From: Myxococcales bacterium
Lineage (GTDB): Bacteria; Myxococcota_A; Polyangia; Haliangiales; Haliangiaceae
DNA length: 64,000 nt
Direction of reading: 5' to 3'
Assembly (NCBI GenBank): GCA_016706545.1
Contig: JADJJK010000010.1
Span: 124,001 to 188,000, forward strand
Part shown: positions 48,688 to 59,200 of the stretch, piece after piece
Layout of the letters: every line of letters starts with the position of its first letter
Position numbering within the stretch: position 1 is the first letter of the stretch
Notes under the pieces: model-generated
The model's input: only the letters and a program-made list of their open reading frames with translations
Database searches by the model: none
What the model was told of the DNA's origin: nothing
Translations under genes and position numbers: made by a program

Positions 48688-49764
48688 CTACAGCGGGGTG
48701 ATGATGCCGCCGCAGAGCAGCGGGTACGGCTGCAACGGCAGGGTGTACTGCAGGCTGGAAGCTATGCTGTTGTAGTACGTGGTGGTGACCGCCACCAGCC
48801 CCGGCCCGCCGTTGGTGAGCGATGGCGCGTAGGTCGTGGATACGCCGCTACCCAGGCTGACCTCGGCGGACCAGCTGCTGTTGTTGAAGTACGTCCACCA
48901 CACAGGTACATCGGTGCCGCTGATATCGCGGCGCAGGAGGTGCAAGTAGCCGGATCGCGCGGCGATGACCGGCTCGGTGGCGACGATCGCCGCGCCGCTC
49001 GGGCCGGCGGGGATGGTGCGATCGTCGCCCCAGGCGCTGCCGTTGAAGGAGTTGTAGACCACGGTGTTGGTGGTCCCGGCGCGATGCGCGATGTAGAGCT
49101 TGCAGGCGAACACGGTGGCGGAGACCCGGGCCGCCGAGTAGTGGCCCTCCATCGGCGTGGCGACGCTCAGCGTCTCGCTACTGTCCATGCTGGCCATCCA
49201 CAGCTTGTTGCTGCTGGGGGTGACGCCGATCAGGTAGAGCCGGTTGTTGAACGCGACCATCGCCGGCGGGCCGTACGCGCTGGGCTGCGACAGCTGGTAG
49301 CTGGTGGTCCACTGGCCGGTGGCCGGGCTGTAGCGCGACAGCCACAGCTTGGTGGTCACGCTGACGTCGGTGCGGATCATGTAAAGGTAGCCGTTGAACG
49401 CGGCCAGGCTGACCCGCTTGCTCGAGGTCTGGCCGGAGATGGCCACCGGCACGGTCCAGCTGCTCCCGACCATGGTGCGCAGGCTCAGCTGGTTGCCCGT
49501 CCCGGAGTGAACCATGTACGTGGTGTTGCCGACGGTCGCGACCTGTGCGTACCAGACGCCGGAGCTGACCTGGGTCGCGCCGGACCAGGCGGACAGCGAC
49601 AGGCCCTGCTCGGTCTCGGCGAGCGAGTCCGGTGGCGGCAGCGCCTCGTCGGTGCCGGGCTCGGCCACACACGCGGCGGACAGCGCCGCGGCGAGCGCAG
49701 CGGCGGCGAGCGCGGCGTGCAGCCGCAGGGAATACGATGGGGATTTGGTCAGATCTTGCGTCAT
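48688..49764 (-). CDS. Beta-propeller-like lipoprotein, 358 aa
   Basis: ATG 49764 is chosen since it gives a proper signal (LRLHAALAAAALAAALSAAC) with lipobox SAAC. The mature part is a series of about six 50-residue repeats with W and Y at regular places: YAQVATVGNTTYMVHSGTG, RVSLAAFNGYLYMIRTD, PPAMVAFNNRLYLIGVTPSSNKLW, and so on. This is the style of PLL/fucose-binding or sialidase-like propellers, which bind sugars. No sialidase Asp-box (SxDxGxxW) is evident, so a lectin role is more likely than an enzyme. Cys residues near the C terminus (LLCGG) may close the propeller. Divergent from the small peptide gene at 50007. Confidence 0.7.
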   Translation of the reverse strand: MTQDLTKSPSYSLRLHAALAAAALAAALSAACVAEPGTDEALPPPDSLAETEQGLSLSAWSGATQVSSGVWYAQVATVGNTTYMVHSGTGNQLSLRTMVGSSWTVPVAISGQTSSKRVSLAAFNGYLYMIRTDVSVTTKLWLSRYSPATGQWTTSYQLSQPSAYGPPAMVAFNNRLYLIGVTPSSNKLWMASMDSSETLSVATPMEGHYSAARVSATVFACKLYIAHRAGTTNTVVYNSFNGSAWGDDRTIPAGPSGAAIVATEPVIAARSGYLHLLRRDISGTDVPVWWTYFNNSSWSAEVSLGSGVSTTYAPSLTNGGPGLVAVTTTYYNSIASSLQYTLPLQPYPLLCGGIITPL

Positions 49765-49893
49765 GGTGTCCTTGGATACGAAGCGGTGTATGCGGCTCCT
49801 CTTGCGCAACCTTCGGGCCGACGCCTCGTCCGCGCGCCCCAGCGCGATCTCGCGTGGTTGGCAGCGCCACCTCGCGGCGCTGCCGGCCTGTGC

Positions 49894-49972
49894 GCACGAA
49901 CTGACCGGGCACTCCGCACGAACTGCCCGGTCACTGGGCGGTCACTGGGCGGTCACCGGGCGGTCGCGGCGG
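49894..49972. promoter_or_regulatory. 11-bp periodic repeat array before the peptide/radical SAM genes
   Basis: Seven consecutive 11-bp steps can be read: GCACGAACTGA, CCGGGCACTCC, GCACGAACTGC, CCGGTCACTGG, GCGGTCACTGG, GCGGTCACCGG, GCGGTCGCGGC. The first two pairs form a 22-bp direct repeat and the later ones an 11-bp repeat. The array ends 34 bp before the ATG at 50007. Spacing near one helical turn suits cooperative binding on one face of the DNA. Confidence 0.6.
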
Positions 49973-50006
49973 GCGCCTGGCGCGACAGACCTGCTACATT
50001 GCGGCC

Positions 50007-50213
50007 ATGGCGCGTCGCGGTCGCATCCTGGCCATCAAGTGGGGCATGAACCCCAACTCGTCGAGCCTGGGCGTGGACGTGACGTTCCTGCTGGTGGGCT
50101 CGACGGTGCTGGCCATGATCACCCCGCTGGTCGGCGCGCTGCTGCGCGGGCGGCTGCGCGCGTCTCCCGCCGCCGCCGGCGAAGCTCAGGGCCGCGGCGA
50201 TGTCCGTCCGTGA
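50007..50213 (+). CDS. 68-aa membrane peptide, candidate radical SAM substrate
   Basis: Starts at ATG 50007 and overlaps the radical SAM gene by 14 bp. It reads a basic start (MARRGRILAIK), then WGMNPNSSSLG at residues 12-22, then one membrane span (VDVTFLLVGSTVLAMITPLVGALL), then a basic Ala/Gly-rich tail. The NPNSSS run placed just before a membrane helix is unusual and is the obvious site for side-chain modification. There is no Cys and no double-Gly leader. The overlap and strand predict coupled translation with the enzyme. That it is the substrate is inference; it could instead be a small membrane partner of the enzyme. Confidence 0.6.
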   Translation: MARRGRILAIKWGMNPNSSSLGVDVTFLLVGSTVLAMITPLVGALLRGRLRASPAAAGEAQGRGDVRP

Positions 50214-51555
50214 GCGGGCGCGCGCCGCGCTGACCAGGGCTCGGCAGTCGCTGACGCCAGCGTGGGCGCAGCGCGCGCGGTCGCATCGGCTGGAGCCCTT
50301 TGGGGCCATCTTCCAGATGCTGCGGCCGCGCGCGCTGGTGTTCACGGACCGGCCGTACGCTCGTCGCGCGCTGGGCCTGCGCGACGAGCCCGCGCAGTGG
50401 GCAGATCCGGCGCTGGACGGCGCGCTGGGGGCGGGGGTCTTGTCGGCGCCGCTGGAGGCCCACTTGCAGCTCACCAACCGCTGCGCCGCGGGCTGCCAGG
50501 GTTGCTACACCGGCGCGTCGCCGCAGGGGGCGCCCGCGGAGTGGGGCCTGGCGGAGTGGAAGCGCGCGCTCGACGAGCTGGCGCGCTGCGGCGTCTTCCA
50601 CGTCGCGCTGGGCGGCGGCGAGAGCGCGGCCTTGCCCTGGCTGGGCGAGCTCGCCGAACACGCGCTGGCGCTGGGCATCGTTCCCAACCTCACCACCAGC
50701 GGGCTCGAAGGCCTGGATCGCTTGCTCTCGATCTGTGATCGCTTCGGGCAGATCAACGTCTCGCTGGACGGCGTGGGTGACGTGTATCGCGCGGTGCGCG
50801 GCTTCGATGGCTTCGCCGCGGCGGACCACGCGCTGCGAGCGTTGCGCGCACGCAAGCGAGAGGTCGGCATCAACGTGGTGGTCACGCGACAGAACTTCGA
50901 GCACCTCGACGAGCTGTTTGCCTACGCGCGGCAGCAGCGGCTCAGCGAGGTGGAGCTCTTGCGCTACAAGCCGGCCGGTCGCGGTGCCCGCAACTACCAG
51001 CAGCTCCGCTGCACCGACGCCCAGCACCGCGCGTTCTTTCCGCTGCTGGCGCGCGCGGCGCGGCGCCACCGGCTACGCCTCAAGGTGGACTGCTCGTACA
51101 CCCCGATGCTGGCGCACCACCAGATGGCGCCGGCCCTGCTGCATCAGCTCGTGGTGTATGGCTGCACAGGTGGCGACTTCCTGGTCGGCGCCAAGCCGGG
51201 CGGGCAGCTCACCGCGTGCAGCTTCGCGGCGCCGCCGCCCGCGCTGGATGGACAGCGGCCTCGGGTGGACGAGCTGGCGGCGTACTGGCACGCCCCTGGC
51301 GCCTTTGCGCCGTTCCGCGACTGGCGCCAGGCTCAAGAGCCGTGCCGGAGCTGCAAGTACCTGAGCCTCTGTCGCGGCGGCTGCCGGGTGGTCTCCGCAC
51401 ACACCGGGCGCGCCATCGATCCGGATCCGGAATGTCCGAGGGTGGTCGATTTCCGCAAGCTCGTGAACTCTGGTCCGGCCGACGCTGCTAGCGACGGAGA
51501 TCCCGCCGCTGGGGTGGGCGCTGTCCCAGGACGACGCCACCTGCCCGTGATATAG
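50200..51555 (+). CDS. Radical SAM/SPASM peptide-modifying-type enzyme, 451 aa
   Basis: Radical SAM enzymes use a 4Fe-4S cluster to split S-adenosylmethionine. The cluster motif is CAAGCQGCYTG (Cys95, 99, 102). HVALGGGES is the SAM-binding GGE-type motif. FGQINVSLDGVGDVYRAVRG and VGINVVVTRQN follow as barrel strands. The last 130 residues form a SPASM domain with many Cys: VDCSYTP, VVYGCTGG, LTACSFA, EPCRSCKYLSLCRGGCRVV and PDPECP, enough for auxiliary clusters. SPASM enzymes mature peptides and proteins. The overlap with the 68-aa peptide gene suggests that peptide as substrate. The ppsR gene follows 9 bp downstream but is probably a housekeeping gene read through from this promoter. Confidence 0.9.
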   Translation: MSVRERARAALTRARQSLTPAWAQRARSHRLEPFGAIFQMLRPRALVFTDRPYARRALGLRDEPAQWADPALDGALGAGVLSAPLEAHLQLTNRCAAGCQGCYTGASPQGAPAEWGLAEWKRALDELARCGVFHVALGGGESAALPWLGELAEHALALGIVPNLTTSGLEGLDRLLSICDRFGQINVSLDGVGDVYRAVRGFDGFAAADHALRALRARKREVGINVVVTRQNFEHLDELFAYARQQRLSEVELLRYKPAGRGARNYQQLRCTDAQHRAFFPLLARAARRHRLRLKVDCSYTPMLAHHQMAPALLHQLVVYGCTGGDFLVGAKPGGQLTACSFAAPPPALDGQRPRVDELAAYWHAPGAFAPFRDWRQAQEPCRSCKYLSLCRGGCRVVSAHTGRAIDPDPECPRVVDFRKLVNSGPADAASDGDPAAGVGAVPGRRHLPVI

Positions 51556-51564
51556 AGGGCCAGC

Positions 51565-52368
<804 letters not shown>

Positions 52369-52388
52369 TACCTCTAGCGCGCCAGGCC

Positions 52389-53507
52389 TCAGTCTGAGTC
52401 GGTGCCCAAGAACGCGAAGTAGCGCTCGGGGATGTCGTCAAATCGCAACGTGCCTCTGCAAATGGCGCAGGTGAACCGCGGCGGCACCATGTCCGCCGCC
52501 AGCACCGCCGCGGACTGCAGCAGGCGCTCTTCTTGATGCTCGCAGCCGGCGCAGTGATAGGGCGCGAAGAACGAGGTCACCGTGCCGCGGCCCAGGACAT
52601 CCCGCACGGTCGAGGCTTGCAGCACGAACGCCACCGAGCAGGCCAAGAACTCGTAGCCCTGGATGGGCGCGGCGCGCAGGAACTCGCACCACGCGCGCAC
52701 GCCGAGCGAGTTCATGTACGTCACCTGCGCCAGATCGAACACGATGCGTCCGACCATCATCGGCAGCAGATCGTCAAAGCGCGTGGCCTCGGTGAAGTCG
52801 CCGCGCAACACCACCCGCGTGCGCCCGCTGTCTTGCACGATCTGCCACTGCGTCAGCCTGGCCACCAGGCTGCGCGCGCGCTCATCGACGTTCTCGAACG
52901 CGGCGCCGATCACTGTCTTGCCGTCCCGCGGCTGCGCCCACACCGCGCGGGCGCGCACGTGGATCGGCCCGTCGCCGCTGTCCGGAACGATCGCCACGTC
53001 GAGGGTCTGCCCTTCTTCGATGGGCTCGACGGCGACGATGCGCGCGCCGTCCACCGACAGGTTGTGGACCGAAGCGGTCAGCGGGCGACCCTTGAACGAG
53101 ACCTCGACCTTGAAGGGCTCGGTGCCAGGGCGAGGCGCGCCGAGCTGCAGCGCCACCACATCATAGAGCTCGTCGGCGGTCATCGGCGCGATGAGCAGCT
53201 CGTCGCAGCCGCTGGCGGTGACCTTGCGCATCTGATCCGCGGTCAGCCGCTTGCCGGCGACCAAGATCACCCGCGTGGCGAGGTTCTGCTTCTTGCAGGC
53301 GGCGGCCACGTCGTAGCCGCTGATGCCAGGCAGCTCGGCGTCCAGCACCACCAGCGACGGAGCTTCCACGCGGAAGGTCTCGCACGCTTCTTCGCCGGTC
53401 GATGCTACGAGGAGCTGCAGATCGAGCTCTCGAAAAGGCGGTGCCGTGAAGTGCCGAAGCAGCTCACTGTTGTTGGAAACCAACACTTTGGGCACGGTGG
53501 TGACCAT
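52389..53507 (-). CDS. REC-PilZ-STAS-like regulator with zinc-ribbon tail, 372 aa
   Basis: Domains from the N terminus: a receiver (KVLVSNNSELLRHF, acceptor Asp in SLVVLDAELPGISGYDV, about residue 57); a PilZ-like domain (about 130-220; FKGRPLTASVHNLSVDGARIVAVEPIEEG), where the N-terminal RxxxR is weak so cyclic di-GMP binding is doubtful; a STAS-like domain (about 225-310; VVLRGDFTEATRFDDLLPMM, IVFDLAQVTYMNSLGVRAW), the anti-sigma-antagonist fold; and a C-terminal four-Cys zinc ribbon (HCAGCEHQ, FTCAICRG). STAS proteins usually take a Ser phosphate where this chain has NSLG. It converges on ppsR. The combination may link a two-component input to a partner-switch pathway. Confidence 0.78.
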   Translation of the reverse strand: MVTTVPKVLVSNNSELLRHFTAPPFRELDLQLLVASTGEEACETFRVEAPSLVVLDAELPGISGYDVAAACKKQNLATRVILVAGKRLTADQMRKVTASGCDELLIAPMTADELYDVVALQLGAPRPGTEPFKVEVSFKGRPLTASVHNLSVDGARIVAVEPIEEGQTLDVAIVPDSGDGPIHVRARAVWAQPRDGKTVIGAAFENVDERARSLVARLTQWQIVQDSGRTRVVLRGDFTEATRFDDLLPMMVGRIVFDLAQVTYMNSLGVRAWCEFLRAAPIQGYEFLACSVAFVLQASTVRDVLGRGTVTSFFAPYHCAGCEHQEERLLQSAAVLAADMVPPRFTCAICRGTLRFDDIPERYFAFLGTDSD

Positions 53508-53839
53508 ACCACGCGAGCTTTGCGCGCTGGGTTGCGCTCAGAGAACTTCTGCGAAGATTTCTAGTAGTGGGGCCTACTGCTTCAGATGGAATGCAACGTT
53601 CGTATCCACGCGCACAGCGTGTACTGAAATCGGCTACCAGAGGTCGCAGCGGCCGAGGTCGCACGATGCTGGCGCGCGCCGGGGCGCCGGGGATGCCGGT
53701 CGGCGTGCCGGGATGCCCGGGTGCCCGCGTGCTGGGCGCCGCCGGCTCTCGCGCCGCCTGCGCGCCGCGGCCATGCGCAACGTCAGCTCTGCCGGCGGGC
53801 GTGCCGTGCGGTCGCCTTGTCGCGATCACGCGGCGCGGC

Positions 53840-53859
53840 TTGTCACTGGCGAGTGACAA
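53840..53859. promoter_or_regulatory. 20-bp inverted repeat upstream of the vWA gene
   Basis: TTGTCACT and AGTGACAA form perfect 8-bp arms around GGCG, 77 bp before ATG 53936. GACAACG follows twice more at 10-bp spacing. The position suits an operator for the vWA lipoprotein. The rest of 53508-53935 (428 bp between divergent genes) shows only GC-rich low-complexity sequence. Confidence 0.5.
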
Positions 53860-53935
53860 CGCTCGACAACGATTTGCGACGCATCTCGAGAGCCGATGCG
53901 TTTTCCCCTCCACACCACTTCTGGAGAGCTCGATC

Positions 53936-55594
53936 ATGCATCGCTCACGTTCATCGGTCCTGCAGCGCTCGTCATCGGGCAAGCGCCGCGCGCTGGCCCA
54001 CCTGCTCTTGTGTGCCGCCCTGCTGCCGGCCTGCGGCAAGCGCCAGCGCACCGAGGCCTCCGCCCAGCACTACGCGCAAGAAGGCGCTGATTCCACCGCG
54101 ATGGCGAGGCCTGTTCCGATGGCCCCGGATTCGCCCGCGCCCGCCGCCGAGCCTGCGCAGCTCGCGACGCCGCCGCTCTTGGATCCGACCGCCTCCGCCG
54201 AGACCTACAAGGACCACGGCCGAAACCCGTGGATCGAGGCCGCGCGTGACCGGCTGTCCACGTTCGCCGCGGACGTCGACACCGCCTCGTACTCGATCAT
54301 GCGCCGCAAGCTGACCGAGGGCACCTTGCCGCCGCCAGCCTCCGTGCGCGTCGAGGAGTACGTCAACTACTTCCGCTACTCGTTCCCGTCGCCGACCGAC
54401 GGCGTGTTCTCGGTGGTCGCCGAGGCTGCCCCGTCGCCGTTCACCGAGGGGCGCCACCTCGTGCGCATCGGGGTGGCGACCAAGGCCAAGAGCGTCACCG
54501 AGCGCAAGCCGATGAACCTGGTCTTCCTGGTGGACACCTCGGGCTCCATGGCCTCGGCGGACAAGCTCGGGCTGGCCAAGCGTGCGCTGCACATCCTGGT
54601 GGACAACCTCAAGGACGGCGACACCGTGGCGCTGACCAGCTACGCCGGCTCCTCGGAGGTGCTGCTGTCCGCAACCGGGGTCGCCCAGCGAGAGAAGATC
54701 CTGTCCGCCATCGATTCGCTGGGCGCGGGTGGCTCCACCGCCATGGGCTCCGGCATCGAGCTCGCGTATCGCGAGGCCTCCAAGCACGCGCGGCCAGAGG
54801 CCCTGTCGCGGGTGATCGTGCTGTCCGACGGCGACGCCAACGTCGGGCCGACTTCGCACCAGCAGATCCTCTCGCTCATCGCCCAGCACGCGCATGAGGG
54901 CATCTCGCTCTCCACCATCGGCTTTGGCATGGGCAACTACAAGGACGAGACGATGGAGCAGCTCGCCAACAAGGGCGATGGCAACAACTTCTACATCGAC
55001 ACCATCGAGCAGGCGCGGCGCGTGTTCCAGGAGCAGCTCGGCTCCACGCTCGAGGTGGTGGCCAAGGACGCCAAGCTGCAGGTGGAGTTCGATCCGCTGC
55101 TGGTGGCGCGGTATCGCCTGCTCGGCTACGAGAACCGCGACGTCGCCGACCGCGACTTCCGCAATGATCAAGTGGACGCGGGCGAGATCGGCGCCGGCCA
55201 CCAGGTCACGGCGATGTACGAGGTCGAGCTCACCCAGACCGGGCTGGCTGCACCTGCCTCGCTCTTGACCGTGCGCACCCGCTACCGCTCGCCGTTGCCG
55301 CAGGAAGCCAGCGAGCCGGCGCGCGAGGCCGCGTTCCCGATGCCGGCCGTCGCGGTGGCGACCTCGTTCGAGGCTGCGTCTGTGGACTTCCGGTTTGCCT
55401 TCGCGGTGTCGGCCTTCGCTGACATCTTGCGCAAGAGCGCGGACTCCGAGCACTGGTCTCTGGCCAAGGTGCGCGGGCTGGCCAAGGCAGCGGCCGGGAC
55501 CGCCGAAGATCGCCAGGAGTTCTTGCGCCTCATCGATCGCGCGCTCCTGCTGGCGCCGGGGAACCACCCGGCGACGGCGAAGCTGGCGCGATAG
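53936..55594 (+). CDS. YfbK-type vWA-domain lipoprotein, 552 aa
   Basis: ATG 53936 opens a signal (RRALAHLLLCAALLPAC) with lipobox LPAC. After a Pro/Ala linker, an N-terminal vWA-associated domain (FAADVDTASYSIMRRKLTEG, PPPASVRVEEYVNYFRY) is followed by the vWA domain. Its metal-ion-dependent adhesion site is DTSGSM, completed by GGSTAMGSG and SDGDANVG. A C-terminal DUF3520-like part (LEVVAKDAKLQVEFDP, YRLLGYENRDVADRDFRNDQVDAGEIGAGH) ends the protein. This matches the whole YfbK family architecture and length. Such proteins bind partners through Mg2+. Their function is not established; an envelope role is likely. The inverted repeat upstream may control it. Confidence 0.92.
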   Translation: MHRSRSSVLQRSSSGKRRALAHLLLCAALLPACGKRQRTEASAQHYAQEGADSTAMARPVPMAPDSPAPAAEPAQLATPPLLDPTASAETYKDHGRNPWIEAARDRLSTFAADVDTASYSIMRRKLTEGTLPPPASVRVEEYVNYFRYSFPSPTDGVFSVVAEAAPSPFTEGRHLVRIGVATKAKSVTERKPMNLVFLVDTSGSMASADKLGLAKRALHILVDNLKDGDTVALTSYAGSSEVLLSATGVAQREKILSAIDSLGAGGSTAMGSGIELAYREASKHARPEALSRVIVLSDGDANVGPTSHQQILSLIAQHAHEGISLSTIGFGMGNYKDETMEQLANKGDGNNFYIDTIEQARRVFQEQLGSTLEVVAKDAKLQVEFDPLLVARYRLLGYENRDVADRDFRNDQVDAGEIGAGHQVTAMYEVELTQTGLAAPASLLTVRTRYRSPLPQEASEPAREAAFPMPAVAVATSFEAASVDFRFAFAVSAFADILRKSADSEHWSLAKVRGLAKAAAGTAEDRQEFLRLIDRALLLAPGNHPATAKLAR

Positions 55595-55644
55595 CCGCCA
55601 CGTTTTTTCGCACAACTCTGGCCTTCGCTGGCGATAGCGGGGCC

Positions 55645-56088
55645 ATGCGCGCCCCGAACCCTGGCTCTGCTTGCACGTTCCCTGCCATGACCGACTCGCT
55701 CGCGGCGGAGCCCGAGTTCGGTGAGCCCACCTTCGGCGAGGCGAAGGTGGCTCCAGCGCCAGGGAACTCGTTCTCGGCGCAGCCCGCGGCCCGGCGCGCG
55801 CCGCTCTCGCCGCCGCGCTGGCTCCCGCCGCCGCCTCGGATCTCGCCGCCGCTGGCGCCGCTGGCGCCGCTGCCAGCGCTGCCCTCGCAGCCAGCGCAGC
55901 CGTCGCTTCGACCAGGGGCCCGGCCGCCGAGCTCACCTTCGGCGTCGCTGCCTGGCCCCGCGGACGCATCGCAGGCCGGCGCGTTTGCGCCGGTGGCCCG
56001 GCGGCGCGCCCTTGCCTGGTCGTGCCTGGCGCTCGGGCTGGTCCTCCTGGGGCTCGTCGGCGCCCTCGAGTGGCGCCTCGGCGGGTGA
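55645..56088 (+). CDS. Pro-rich tail-anchored membrane protein, 147 aa
   Basis: No known family. Residues about 1-115 are a Pro/Ala/Ser-rich, probably disordered region (PPRWLPPPPRISPPLAPLAP). The C terminus is one membrane helix (RRALAWSCLALGLVLLGLVGALEW), so the protein is tail-anchored with its Pro-rich part in the cytoplasm. An in-frame ATG at 55687 (MTDSLAAEPEFGE) is equally plausible and gives 133 aa. It lies 50 bp after the vWA gene on the same strand and may be co-transcribed. Pro-rich composition lowers confidence that it is real. Confidence 0.5.
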   Translation: MRAPNPGSACTFPAMTDSLAAEPEFGEPTFGEAKVAPAPGNSFSAQPAARRAPLSPPRWLPPPPRISPPLAPLAPLPALPSQPAQPSLRPGARPPSSPSASLPGPADASQAGAFAPVARRRALAWSCLALGLVLLGLVGALEWRLGG

Positions 56089-56213
56089 AGCCTGGCGTCA
56101 GCCGGCGGCTCGTCGGCGCGCGCGCTCGCGTCGTCGTCGCGCCGCGCTTGGGGCGTCGTCGCGCTGCGCTCGGGTCGTCCTGCGCGCGCTCGCCGTCCTG
56201 CGCGCGCTCGGGC

Positions 56214-59200
56214 TCAGAAGAACGTGAGCTGCAACTTGCTGTAGTAGTAGCCGCCGTTTAGCCCAAACTGGGACACGTTGCGGCTGTAGACGAAGCGGCC
56301 GAGGCTGATGTTGGCGTCCTTGGTCTGCTTGTCCGGGAACGTGTTGAGCAGGTTCTCGGCGCCCACCGTCAGCCGGAGGTTCTTGGTGACCTGGTACCCC
56401 AGGTCCACGTCGAACAGCGTCTTGGCGCCGAAGGTCTCATCGTTGATCGAGAGGTCAGGCTTGTGGCGCACGCTGCCGTAGTAGCTGGCGCGCAGCAGCG
56501 CGGAGAGCTTGCGCAGCGAGTACCGGGCGGACAGGGTGCCACGCACCCGCGGGACGGTGTCCTCCAGCCGGTTCTCTTCCTGGCGACCAAAGAAGTTGGT
56601 GCGCAAGGTCCGGCTGTCGTCGCCGAACGCCGCCACCAGCGAGCGCGGGATGTGGACGTCGTCGACGTTGGTGCGGGTGAAGTTGGCCGAGGCCGCCAGG
56701 TTCAGCGAGCCCTCGCCCACCTCCATCGCGTAGTCCGCCACCACATCGAGCCCCTTGGTGGAGGTGTCGACCGCGTTGGCGAAGAACTGCACCTGGCTGA
56801 CGCCGGGGAACGGCGCCAGGATCGCGCGCACCGCGGCGTTGCCGTTGGTGAAGCGGCTGGTAAGGACGATGCGATCGTCGATCGTGATGTAGTAGCCATC
56901 GACGGTGATGGACAGGTTGTCGAGCGGGCGCAGGGCCAGGCCGGCGCTGAAGTTGAGCGAGGTCTCCTCCTGCAGCTCCGGGATGCCGAAGGCCTTGGTC
57001 ACCGGGTTGAAGTTGTGGGCGGTGAGCACCTGGGTCGCCTCCAGCGCGCCGCCGGGGCCGCTGGGGACGAACACGGTGCTGACGTTGTTGAACCAGACCT
57101 GGTGCAGCGAGGGCGCCCGGAAGCCGGTGCTGACCGCGCCACGCAGCGCCACGCCCTTGGTGAGCTCGGCGCGCATCGCGCCCTTGCCGATCACGGACAG
57201 GCCGAAGTCGCTGTAGTTCTCCAGGCGACCGCCCAGGTCGACCGAGAGGCCCTCTTTGATCTCGCTCTCGAAGCCGGCGTACACGCCGATGCTGTCGCGC
57301 AGCCGGTCGACCTCATTGGACGGCTGAAAGCCGGGAAACACCTGCGCGCCGGGCGCCTTGGGCACAGGCGGCGTGCCGAAGGTGACCGGGCCCAGCGAGT
57401 ACGAGGCCTCTTCGCCGGCGGTGATGCGGTAGTTCTCCAGGCGAAATTCGCTGCCCAGGACCAGCGCCAGCGACTTCACCTGCGGCACCTCGAGCTTGCG
57501 CACCAGGTCGAGGTTGGCCACCGTCTGGGCAAAGCCCAGGCCGCCAGCGTCGAACGTGGTGGGGCTGCGGGTGCCCAGCGAGGCGTTGTTGGTGTTCTCG
57601 ATGTTGAACTGGAAGCTGTTGCGGCCGTGGACCAGGCTGAAGTCGAGGTCCCAGCCGGCCTTCTTGCCGCGAACCCCGGCGCCGACCGAGGCGTCCTCGA
57701 CCGTGCTGTCGATCTCCGGGAGAAAGCCGTCCGGATACAGCTCCGCGACGACCTGCGAGGTCTGAAACGGGAAGCGATAGAACCCCGCCGAGCGACCCGC
57801 GCGATGGGTGAGGCCGCCGAAGCTGTAGAACGAGGCGCCAGAGGCCAGGGGCAGCTCCAGGTTGTACGACGCCATCGCTACGGTGGCGGCGCTATCGCCG
57901 ATCTTCATCTTGAAGTCGTCGCGCGTCAGCCCGCGCTCCGCGAGCGTGAGGTCGTCCAGCTCGCGGTTGCTGCTGTAGACCGGGCCGGTGTAGGTGCCCG
58001 AGCGGCTGGTGGCCTGGCGCTCGAGGAACTCCGCGGTCAGGTTGACGTACCCCTTGTCGCCCAGCTTGACGCCGTAGTTGGCGGCGGTCTTGAGCTGGGC
58101 TCCGTCGAGCTCGCCGGTGATCCCGGTGGCGGTGGTGACATCGACCAGGTCGGTGATGTCCTTGAGCACGACGTTGATCACGCCGGCGATCGCGTCCGAG
58201 CCGTACTGCGAGGCGGCGCCGTCGCGCAGGATCTCGATGCGCTTGATGGAGCTCGCCGGGATGGAGTTGAGGTCCACGCCGACGGTGCCGCGGCCAAAGG
58301 TGCCGTTGACGTGCAAGAGCGCGCTCTTGTGACGGCGTTTGCCATTCACCAGCACCAGCACCTGGTCTGGGCCCAGGCCGCGCAAGCTCGCTGGGTTGAC
58401 GTGGTCGCTGCCGTCGGCGACGGTCTGCGGCGTGGAGGTGAAGGACGGGGCGAGCGAGGCCAGCATGCGGCTGGTCTCGACCTGCGCGCTCTGGGCCAGA
58501 TCTTCGGTGGTGAGCACATCGACCGGCGCGGTGGTCTCGCCGCTGCTGCGCGCGGTGCGCGAGCCGACCACCATGATGACCTCGGACAGCTCTTGATCCG
58601 GATCGAGCGTGAAGCGGGCATCGCTGGCGACGCCCGCGCCCACGGTGAGCTGCTGCTCGGCGGGGAGATAGCCGGCGAACTCGGCGCGTACGGCGTGGGT
58701 CCCCGGCGGGGCCTCCAGCGTGAAGCGCCCTTGCGCGTCCGCCACTGCAGCGAGCGCGGTGCCCTCGACCGCGAGCGTGGCGCCGGGCAGCGGCTCTCCG
58801 GTGTCGGCGGCCAGGACCTGTCCGCTGATCCAGCCGACGGCGGGCGCCGGCGCGACGGGGGCCGTGGCGGGCGGCGCCGGCTCCGGTGCGGCGGGGGGAG
58901 CGGGCTCCGGCGCCGTCGGCGCAACAGGCGCAACGGGCGCAGCGGGTGCGGGCGCAGCGGGCGCAGCGGGTGCAGCGGGTGCGGGCGCAGCGGGCGCAGG
59001 CGTGGGCGCAGCGGGCGCAGCGGGCGCCTTGGCAGGCGCGGGCGCAGCGGGCCTTGGCAGGCGCGGGCGCAGGGGGCGCCTTGGCAGGCGCGGGCGCAGC
59101 GGGCGCCTTGGCGGGCGCGGGCGCAGCGGGCGCAGCGGGCGCAACGGGCGCAGGGCCTACGGCCTGGGCACTGACAGGGCGCTGGCTCGCGGTGACCGCA

